From Psettodes erumei (Eukaryota > Chordata > Actinopteri > Pleuronectiformes > Psettodidae): 64,000 nucleotides of DNA. Below the pieces are notes generated by a model. The model was not told the origin of the DNA. It saw only the letters and a list, made by a program, of their open reading frames with translations, and searched no databases. Positions within the stretch are counted from its first letter, which is position 1, and each line of letters begins with the position of its first letter. The translations under genes and the position numbers were made by a program. Shown piece after piece: positions 61,701 to 64,000 of the stretch. The DNA is taken from assembly GCA_016785225.1 (NCBI GenBank), contig JAFBJZ010000659.1, positions 124,001 through 188,000 of the forward strand, given 5' to 3'.

Positions 61701-64000
61701 GTTATCACTCTGCACCCACACACTGTTATTATTTTAATGCTTTCTAATGTTCACTTAATAAAGAAAAAAAAGCTGCATGCTCATTTGAATCTGCATTTAA
61801 ATTAATGAGTCCACACAGGCAGACTACTACACACTCAAACACATCTGGAAAACGTAACACCAGACACATGCCCTTGTTTCTTCATGTTACAGAGAGAGAG
61901 AAAGGCCTTCTACCTTAAATCCAAAATCCAAAATCAAATCTCCTCTCTTGATAAGCAAACTGCAGTAGCTGAGAATGGGGACTGACATTTCCACCATCTC
62001 AGCATCCATCATCTGATAATCCTGTAGTCACCATCCAGCCTCAAATGCCAGGCAGTCCTCGAATCTAACGTGTTACTGCTCAAATCTGATAGAGAATGGA
62101 TATGGAAAATAAGCCCTGTTCATATTCATATGATGCTAGGATTGTCATAAGTATTTTTATTTCATATGAGTGCTCTATTTATGGAACCAGTATGTCAGAA
62201 ATTTCATCCCAACCTGGCCTGAATATCCCAAAAACACAAAATCTATTGTTCTCTCAAACCTAAACGGGACAATTCTGGGCGCTTCAGGTCCTGGATATAA
62301 AACTTTCGTTCAGTGTTTGCGATAGACAGTGCTGTGTCATTTACAGTTGGAGAGCTCCTGTGGATTCAATCAGTATGAAACTCTCCTGGTCAAGAACATC
62401 AGGTTCTTTGAAAAAAGTCAGATATACAAATCTGTAGACATGTTGACAAGAACATTCAACCACTGAGCCATGGACCACTAATGGTTCCAGTGCTGAGAAA
62501 ACTGAAAACCCAAACTGCAACTTAAATCGATTCAGATTCTGGGCCGGATTTGTTTGACTCTGGCAACTATGGCATCTAATTCAGCCCTCTGGCAAGCTTC
62601 TTTTCCATAGCAATGACAGCCGAGGTTTATGGGTATTGTAGTATTTAGACCCACCTATAAACTTAGAGAAATAAACAAAGATAGAACTGGTGTTCAGAAC
62701 AAAACTGGACAGTTGTTACTTTATCCACAAAAGTTCTGTGTTTCTATAAGTAACAGAGGAGAGCTAAAACACATTGTATCTACCTTCCAACATTCACTGT
62801 GCTGTCTTTACTGTCCTTTTGAATGAGGCACTGCAGCAAGCGCTCTGCAGACAGTATGGACTGAACACAATGATACATGCGTGTTGCTTCTGAGAAGTCT
62901 TCACTAATGGCTTCCAGCACAGCCTGATTAATGCTGCTGTGACCAAGTTTTCTGGACTTTTTGATTCCAATCAGACATTACGTTACATTTACATCATGTC
63001 ATATTCAAAGTATAGCTTTAAAGGCACAAAGTGTACAGATAGTGTTCTATCTATTGTATTTTTTCACAAATCCTGACACAATATATTCTCCCATGGTTCT
63101 CACCAGTAGCTGTTCTTCGTTTTCTTGGGCATGCGTGTCAGTGGTGGCTCCAGGCAGCCCAGATGGTAGTAGAGCTTGCAGGTGTCACACAGCACCAGCA
63201 GATGTTGGTCCTGGTTTTTCTTACAGATACCACAGCTGCAGGAACACACAACACAGGTGAAATCGTGCGAGAGAATACTCTTTATGGTCATTATTTGTCA
63301 TTCTTTTGGAACTATAGCAGGAAATAGAGACTGAAACATTTTTTGCACTGGCATGCCATCAGCTGGGCATGTGGAAATAGGGAGACGTGTTTCCTCCTCA
63401 GAGCATCTACATCTTGAAGCAGAAGGATACATGCCATTGTAGTAGGCCTAGGGTGCAGCTTCAGGCCTGATTGTTGGATGGCACAGTTCCCATTGAATGT
63501 AACTGATGTGTGCTACTTTTGTGTTTATTTGATGTTTTGTTAAACATGGAATATAATTTTTCAATATATAAAAAATGATAGAGATATACTGTATTTGTAT
63601 TTTTAATCCTATAACATTATATGATTATATTATAATATAATATTATGATTATGATAATATTATTTACTCGGTGTTCTTGGGTGTGTGTAGGAAGAAAACA
63701 TTGATGGGAGTTGCCTTAGTGGGTTTGAAGACATTTCTTTGGAACGGCCGATGAACAAAATGATGGACATGTGCAGTAAAGCTCACTGTTAAGGCCCCTG
63801 GCATGTGCTGGTATTAAGTAACACAATTAGCACCCTGGTTTCACAGTCCTCCTCATTTCATCATCACTTTGACTCTTGTCTTGGCCCTATAGCATCTCTC
63901 TGTGTTCACCTGTAGAGGATTGCTGGCAGGCTGGATGACTTCCCCAGGGTTCCTCCCTCCTTCTTGCTGGGCTTCCTCTCTTTTGGGGCTTTCAGAACAG
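13982..64000 (-). CDS. phf14: phf14, PHD finger protein 14, 3' half (seven exons, continues beyond window)
   Basis: PHF14 is a nuclear multi-PHD chromatin protein. From knowledge of the family, its N-terminal PHD/zinc-knuckle/PHD module reads the histone H3 tail and the protein is linked to transcriptional repression. This window holds the C-terminal part only, read right to left: a lysine-rich linker, a PHD finger with Zn ligands CGIC, CDTC, HLGC and CSEC, a basic linker (METLPDGTKRSRRQIK, then RTRGQKRKRV), a second PHD finger with ligands CTTC, CDEC, HFGC and CQEC, and an acidic tail. Every exon is bordered by AG and GT, and codon phases join without a break: AG|C, TG|G, complete, complete, AG|G, complete. 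The concatenated product is close to vertebrate PHF14 as I remember it. In human the neighbours are NDUFA4 upstream and THSD7A tail-to-tail downstream, but no exon of either is recognised here. Confidence 0.93.
22291..22340. repeat. (CA)n microsatellite
   Basis: CA dinucleotide run with TA interruptions at both ends, inside the 18 kb phf14 intron. Confidence 0.95.
22474..22600 (+). repeat. Second fragment of fish dispersed repeat family B
   Basis: TTTGCCAAGAAGGATATGCTCTT, then CGTCTGTCCGTTTG and AGCAGGATTACATGAAA, matches the 5' part of the family whose other fragment lies at 7394-7565; the two overlap only at AGCAGGATTA. Strongly diverged. Confidence 0.5.
26039..26224 (+). mobile_element. 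Internally deleted Tc1-like element (MITE-like)
   Basis: The block starts AACCCATTATGACAAAAGTGAAA and continues to CATCTTTGGCAGCAGTTACAGC and GGCTAGGTTGCTACAAGCTT. These phrases are well known from one end of an abundant fish Tc1-like transposon. It then jumps to TCATTATGGGTT. The first and last 12 bases are inverted repeats with one mismatch. Only about 186 bp remain and the transposase is absent, so this is a non-autonomous derivative. Confidence 0.6.
26250..26335 (+). repeat. Fish dispersed repeat fragment (CCAATTCCAATTTTACTTGTATAG type)
   Basis: ATTCCAATCCAATTCCAATT, then TTGTATAGTGTAAATTCACAA and TTTCAAGGTACATTACAGAG, resembles a common teleost repeat (usual text TTTATTTATATAGCGCCAAATCACAA, then CTCAAGGCACTTTACA). 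It directly follows the MITE-like element, so one may have inserted into the other. Confidence 0.5.
26690..26855 (+). repeat. Second fragment of fish dispersed repeat family A
   Basis: GACTTTACAACTAATGAAACTGCCATCA, then CCTCAGCTGTGAGTCATGTTTGGTGCT, ATGGTGAACATGCTAATCATG, and AAAGCTGCCAGCATCGCTGTAGAC, matches a teleost family rich in TTAGCATG motifs. The small open frame across it (26648-26848) is a by-product of the repeat, not a gene. Confidence 0.55.
29600..30180 (+). mobile_element. Decayed Tc1/mariner-like transposon remnant
   Basis: Broken-frame translation gives QWPLLPDFNPFENMW near 29.89-29.93 kb, a decayed version of the WP-x-SPDLNPIENLW block of Tc1-like transposases. It is followed by EEWSKIQPE and a C-terminal region ending in stop codons. 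Upstream frames are consistent with the middle of a transposase. Frameshifts and stops break the gene, and no clear terminal repeat pair was found. It differs from the intact element at 11.3 kb and from the remnant at 0.8 kb. Confidence 0.6.
31576..31621. repeat. 46-bp imperfect palindrome
   Basis: The arms ACATTCAATTGAATGTACA and TGTACATTCAATT(CA)ATTGAATGT flank a 3-base centre. A small insertion in the right arm breaks the symmetry. Each arm is itself built on the self-complementary unit ATTCAATTGAAT, so the DNA could form a hairpin or cruciform. Confidence 0.8.
32067..32184 (-). CDS. phf14: phf14 exon: second half of the last PHD finger
   Basis: The exon follows acceptor TGTCTGTGCCTCAG and ends with donor AAG|GTGAGC. 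Its first base completes the Arg codon begun in the exon at 53761. It then encodes CDECRLCYHFGCLDPP, a basic stretch KKSPKQTGYG, WICQECD and SSSK, 39 full codons. It supplies the second, third and fourth metal-ligand pairs (CDEC, H-x2-C, CQEC) of the C-terminal PHD finger. The first pair lies 21.6 kb upstream. The sequence is nearly identical to vertebrate PHF14 as remembered. A plus-strand frame at 32034-32333 is its antisense shadow. Confidence 0.96.
35099..35104 (-). terminator. Candidate AATAAA of a small minus-strand transcript
   Basis: On the minus strand CAATAAATTCATC follows a strong acceptor-like sequence (TATTGTTGTTTTCTGCAG, exon starting 35178) downstream of the CpG-rich block. If the block is a promoter, a two-exon transcript could end here. 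An LTR polyadenylation signal is the alternative reading. Confidence 0.25.
35290..35830 (-). promoter_or_regulatory. CpG-dense block with NRF1 and USF/CLEAR-type palindromes, candidate internal promoter
   Basis: About 31 CpG dinucleotides occur in 540 bp by eye, while the neighbouring intron has only a few per 500 bp. It contains a perfect NRF1-type site TGCGCATGCGCA at 35750-35761, CRE-like TGACGCA and TGACGTG just beside it, and the perfect palindrome GGTCACGTGACC at 35347-35358, which equals the USF/CLEAR E-box. No TATA box is found near the NRF1 site, as is usual for NRF1-driven promoters. Direction is inferred as minus from an ATG-plus-donor arrangement at 35699-35647. The block could instead be a young mobile element whose CpGs have not yet decayed. 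Confidence 0.45.
35647..35699 (-). CDS. Hypothetical short first coding exon (alternative phf14 start or nested transcript)
   Basis: The ATG at 35699-35697 is the first after an in-frame TGA. It lies about 50 bp downstream of the NRF1 palindrome and opens a frame MVSALLHPFVKQCALVM that runs into a strong donor GAT|GTAAGT at 35647/35646. The exon would end two bases into a codon. The phf14 exon at 32184 starts with one base completing a codon, so splicing would yield an in-frame protein carrying only the last three-quarters of the final PHD finger. Splicing to the local acceptor at 35178 would instead give a frame of about 37 residues. No homology supports the peptide, so this is inference from signals only. 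Confidence 0.2.
35833..35863. repeat. (GATA)n microsatellite, tail of a LINE copy
   Basis: About seven GATA units. In reverse it is the (TATC)n tail typical of the fish LINE lying to its right. Confidence 0.95.
35833..36000 (-). mobile_element. 5'-truncated LINE 3' end (CR1/L2/Rex-like)
   Basis: Reading the minus strand, the block ends with AATTTCCCTTCAGGGATGAA and TAAAGTAAAC followed by (TATC)n. This matches the tail of the better preserved LINE at 38.05-40.06 kb (AATTTCCCAACTTGGGATCAATAAAG then ATCT repeats). Only about 170 bp are present, a typical dead-on-arrival insertion, inserted next to the CpG-dense block. Confidence 0.75.
36001..36855. other. Intronic sequence with (AATC)n microsatellite
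   Basis: A pure AATC tetranucleotide run lies at 36100-36130. Nothing else is recognised. Confidence 0.6.
36856..37133. repeat. Long inverted repeat, arms about 72 bp
   Basis: The left arm (about 36856-36927) and the reverse of the right arm (about 37062-37133) align over roughly 72 bp with about seven mismatches by eye. Shared phrases include CAACTGGAC, GAGATTTGCTAGAAG and TTTCACCTCTCATCCA. The arms flank about 135 bp. The repeat text with TGGATGAGAGGTGAAAC is familiar from many fish genomes, where it often occurs in opposing orientation. I suspect a retroelement end (possibly Penelope-like) but cannot show it. Confidence 0.75.
37134..38049. other. Intronic sequence, nothing recognised
   Basis: AT-rich, no gene, no clear repeat. 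It ends at the LINE 5' end. Confidence 0.4.
38052..38063 (+). promoter_or_regulatory. YY1-like motif CAAGATGGCGCC at LINE 5' end
   Basis: The start of the element matches the YY1 core AAGATGGC with one departure from the usual GCGGC extension. Mammalian L1 elements carry a YY1 site at the same relative place. Function here is inferred only. Confidence 0.4.
38424..39107 (+). pseudogene. LINE endonuclease domain, C-terminally broken
   Basis: The open frame has the motifs of the APE-type endonuclease that nicks target DNA for LINE integration: FSETWLH with the metal-binding Glu, GGGLALYVSE, DIELLAVGMRP, TIAIAVYIPPS and ITGDFNHA. After LLYANVMDAY the frame jumps to RQTSGSLDSANQFNQF, text that normally lies hundreds of residues later in the linker before the reverse transcriptase. 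The final catalytic SDH motif is therefore missing. A 131-residue frame just upstream (38032-38427) overlaps its beginning and is the element's leader region, not a host gene. Confidence 0.85.
39139..39541 (+). pseudogene. LINE reverse transcriptase C-terminal fragment
   Basis: The frame encodes FVEWSEQNHLRLNVDKTREM, VIDFRRK, VEDYKYLGVVID, NTEAVYKKGMSRLYFLRKLRSF and LEIFYQSVVART. This is the thumb and connection region that follows the catalytic FADD box in this LINE group. The palm with FADD is deleted upstream, at the junction near 39.07-39.14 kb. Downstream the frame breaks near 39541. Confidence 0.85.
40063..41282. other. Intronic sequence with two dinucleotide repeats
   Basis: Contains (CA)n at 40757-40792 and (GT)n at 41178-41200. 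No gene recognised; the frames across the microsatellites are artefacts. Confidence 0.6.
41351..41674 (+). pseudogene. R4/Rex6 LINE reverse transcriptase end, frameshifted
   Basis: Encodes MSFGLDKCGRM, DSYKYLGIP (the YxYLGI thumb motif) and NTYAMPVIRY. A frameshift near 41652-41656 disrupts the join. The next frame resumes as EEIQATDIKTRKLLTMHGGF and continues into the 41700 frame, so both were once one protein. Confidence 0.8.
41653..42695 (+). pseudogene. R4/Rex6 LINE C-terminal part: CCHC knuckle and restriction-like endonuclease
   Basis: From the first ATG (41700) the frame is open for 331 codons. It contains MHGGFHPKSSFLRLYTKQKE, then a CCHC knuckle CRLC-x8-H-x4-C (CRLCREGPETVQHITAGC), then the PD-(D/E)xK-type endonuclease that cleaves target DNA, seen as ILWDFQIQTDK, QPDIVVVDKHRK and VEVIDVAIPSD. 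It ends GTAKILRRTLRLPDLW, the typical C-terminus. The domain itself carries no stop, but the element has lost its reverse transcriptase palm and has an upstream frameshift, so it is a pseudogene. Confidence 0.85.
42717..44415 (+). repeat. Non-coding fish repeat with two diverged tandem units
   Basis: Opens with GGCCTGAACATGCTCAAAAA. Unit A runs about 42849-43505 and unit B about 43506-44300. They share, in order, CCCCTCCCCATT, TTCGAAAAAGTCTCTTG, GGCCATGACTCAAACC, CAGCCATTTTGATTTGAATATG (GTCGGCCATTTTGATG in A), TGCCATAACTTCAGTGTACAT, TGTATGATAATAAT, TTTTGTACTTTGATGTTG and ACCTATTGGCAACAGGA. Unit B has about 120 bp more in its first half, so A carries a deletion or B an insertion. A third unit starts and stops near 44.3 kb. 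The right end CGAGGGCCCATTATC to GCAGTTTTAATT resembles the family's usual end. All open frames across it are accidental. Confidence 0.8.
44416..52096. other. phf14: Intronic sequence, mostly unassigned
   Basis: No exon recognised. The part from 44.6 to 45.5 kb is pyrimidine-rich and repeat-like. About 47.20-47.65 kb has scattered CpGs and a GGTCACGTGAC palindrome and may be a mobile-element fragment. Around 49.7-49.9 kb lies a low-repeat block that could be conserved. The rest shows nothing that can be named. Confidence 0.4.
52097..52131. repeat. Perfect 11-bp inverted repeat (hairpin)
   Basis: CCATTTCCATG at 52097-52107 and its exact complement CATGGAAATGG at 52121-52131 flank a 13-base loop. 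It lies in the 21.6 kb intron, about 1.6 kb beyond the exon at 53761. Confidence 0.85.
52132..53760. other. phf14: Intronic sequence next to the exon at 53761
   Basis: AT-rich, then CA-rich towards 53.67-53.75 kb just downstream of the splice donor. No gene seen; the 80-residue frame at 53064-53306 has no domain. Confidence 0.5.
53761..53882 (-). CDS. phf14: phf14 exon: basic linker and first zinc pair of the last PHD finger
   Basis: The acceptor is TGTTTCCATAG with a likely branch site TTCTAAT about 25 bp before it. The donor is GTGAG|GTGAGC, leaving AG of an Arg codon. It encodes EPLPRERRQRQTAMQKKPKA, EDTRTECTTCKG and PGDNENLV, 40 codons plus two bases. The PRERRQRQ and KKPKAED text is characteristic of PHF14. 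CTTC supplies the first metal-ligand pair of the finger completed at 32067-32184. The polypyrimidine tract is weak and sits next to a (CCA)n run, so the acceptor may be suboptimal. Confidence 0.95.
53883..54262 (-). other. phf14: phf14 short intron, 380 bp
   Basis: Bounded by donor GAG|GTTTGT (weak after the GT) and acceptor CCATAG. It contains a (TGG)n trinucleotide run near 53.93 kb. By far the shortest phf14 intron here. Confidence 0.85.
54263..54325 (-). CDS. phf14: phf14 small exon: basic linker between PHD fingers
   Basis: A 63-bp, 21-codon exon read as RTRGQKRKRVPICEEKEEKIE. It follows acceptor TGCTTGTGTCTTACAG and starts and ends on codon borders, so skipping it keeps the frame. RTRGxKR followed by an acidic stretch matches the vertebrate PHF14 linker. 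The basic core may act as a nuclear localisation or DNA-contact patch, which is inference. The GTTTGT donor is weak. Confidence 0.88.
54891..55050 (+). mobile_element. Fossil fragment of the same transposon family as the intact copy at 11.3 kb
   Basis: About 160 bp align end to end by eye with 12121-12281 of the intact element, from ACCTG-GTATTGTTGCTGA to CAGTGGCCT, with many substitutions and almost no length change. It covers the block around the second catalytic Asp. The codon there is AAT (Asn) instead of GAT, so the encoded piece reads QYNNVPCH. Flanks do not show the rest of the element. Confidence 0.8.
55360..55990. other. Candidate conserved non-coding block in phf14 intron
   Basis: Free of recognisable repeats, balanced in composition, with homeodomain-like TTTAATTAAG and a pair of inverted E-boxes CCATCTG (55583-55589) and CAGATGG (55615-55621). 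A 109-residue plus-strand frame crosses it (55569-55898) but has no family motif. Enhancer function is inference only. Confidence 0.25.
57886..57938. repeat. Poly-C/poly-A low-complexity run
   Basis: Two C runs of 10 and 9 bases separated by A-rich sequence with CAAAAA units. Such G/C homopolymers are slippage-prone, and the length may be unreliable. Confidence 0.9.
59914..59932. repeat. T homopolymer, 19 bases
   Basis: Simple T run. Read on the minus strand it is an A tail, but no retroposed sequence is recognised next to it. Confidence 0.95.
60330..60480 (-). CDS. phf14: phf14 exon: end of the third-last module PHD finger and basic linker
   Basis: The acceptor is CCCTCTCAACAG and the donor CAA|GTGAGA. 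The first base completes the Trp codon begun at 63104. It then encodes QCSECDQASSDEADIA, METLPDGTKRSRRQIK and GPIKFIPQEMSPEPKK, 50 codons. CSEC is the final zinc pair of the PHD finger carried mainly by the exon at 63104-63235. METLPDGTKRSRRQIK is nearly invariant in vertebrate PHF14 as I recall and identifies the gene firmly. A minus-strand frame reading into the intron past 60330 is an artefact. Confidence 0.96.
60481..63103 (-). other. phf14: phf14 intron, about 2.6 kb
   Basis: Bounded by donor GTGAGA and acceptor CAACAG. No gene or recognisable repeat in it. Confidence 0.85.
63104..63235 (-). CDS. phf14: phf14 exon: first three zinc pairs of a PHD finger
   Basis: The acceptor is GTGTGTTCCTGCAG, the donor TACTG|GTGAGA. 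The first base closes a Ser codon (AG|C) and the last two open a Trp codon (TG|G). It encodes CGICKKNQDQHLL, VLCDTCKLYYHLGCLEPP and LTRMPKKTKNSY, 43 codons. CGIC, CDTC and H-x2-C are six of the eight metal ligands. CSEC comes from the next exon, giving a complete C4HC3 finger. The hydrophobic LLVLC core and YYHLGCLEPPL are diagnostic of PHF14. An ATG-initiated frame extending upstream to 63291 runs into intron and is not the true start. Confidence 0.97.
63236..63909 (-). other. phf14: phf14 intron, 674 bp
   Basis: Bounded by donor GTGAAC and acceptor TTCCTGCAG. AT-rich, with ATATTATGATTATGATAAT-type sequence near 63.6 kb. Nothing else seen. Confidence 0.85.
63910..64000 (-). CDS. phf14: phf14 exon (partial, runs off right edge): lysine-rich linker
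   Basis: The visible part encodes VLKAPKERKPSKKEGG, TLGKSSSLPAILY and the first two bases (AG) of a Ser codon, before donor GTGAAC. The phase matches the next exon exactly and gives LYSCGICKK across the junction, as expected for PHF14. It is a basic, probably unstructured linker upstream of the PHD finger. The exon start lies beyond the window. Confidence 0.88.

Noticed and set aside
63100..63291. ATG-initiated 63-residue protein containing a PHD finger half
   Set aside because: The ATG and first 19 residues lie in intron upstream of a clear CTGCAG acceptor. The true unit is the phf14 exon 63104-63235.
1..64000. CRISPR arrays, operons, phage or plasmid genes
   Set aside because: None seen. 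Gene structure, introns and repeats are those of a vertebrate nuclear genome.
1..64000. tRNA, rRNA or microRNA genes
   Set aside because: No cloverleaf with intact A and B boxes, no rRNA similarity and no long microRNA-like stem was recognised by eye.

Overview
The window looks like an ordinary stretch of a teleost fish nuclear chromosome. It is AT-rich, with large introns, (CA)n, (GATA)n and (AATC)n microsatellites, and many repeats typical of ray-finned fish: Tc1-like transposons, LINEs with ATCT tails, an R4/Dong (Rex6-type) LINE with a restriction-like endonuclease, and several short dispersed families. Nothing bacterial, organellar or viral was seen.

The one host gene that can be supported is phf14 (PHD finger protein 14, a chromatin reader) on the minus strand. 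It enters from the right edge and ends near 13.98 kb. Seven coding exons can be placed with canonical AG/GT borders and matching codon phases: 64000-63910 (partial), 63235-63104, 60480-60330, 54325-54263, 53882-53761, 32184-32067 and 14053-13982 (stop). Together they encode a lysine-rich linker, a complete C4HC3 PHD finger, a basic linker, a second complete PHD finger and a short acidic C-terminus. The 5' part of the gene, including the first PHD/zinc-knuckle module, lies beyond the right edge.

Layout. 1-13.2 kb is 3' flanking sequence holding a SINE-like repeat, Tc1 debris, an LTR-like fragment, a fossil R4-type reverse transcriptase piece, a decayed minisatellite and, at 11.3-12.5 kb, an apparently intact Tc1/mariner element with an uninterrupted 346-residue transposase. 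13.2-14.05 kb is the phf14 3'UTR and last coding exon. 14.05-32.07 kb is an 18 kb intron with small repeat fragments. 32.2-53.8 kb is a 21.6 kb intron that takes most of the retrotransposon load: a LINE tail, an inverted repeat, an internally deleted LINE, a 5'-truncated R4/Rex6 LINE and a tandemly duplicated non-coding repeat. 53.8-64 kb holds the other five exons.

The most interesting unexplained object is a CpG-dense block at about 35.29-35.83 kb inside the 21.6 kb intron. It carries a perfect NRF1-type palindrome, a perfect USF/CLEAR-type E-box palindrome, and on the phf14 strand a short ATG-starting reading frame ending at a strong splice donor. The codon phase of that donor fits the next phf14 exon. 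It may be an internal promoter for a short phf14 isoform or the promoter of a small nested transcript; a young CpG-rich mobile element is the main competing explanation. No obviously new protein system was found.
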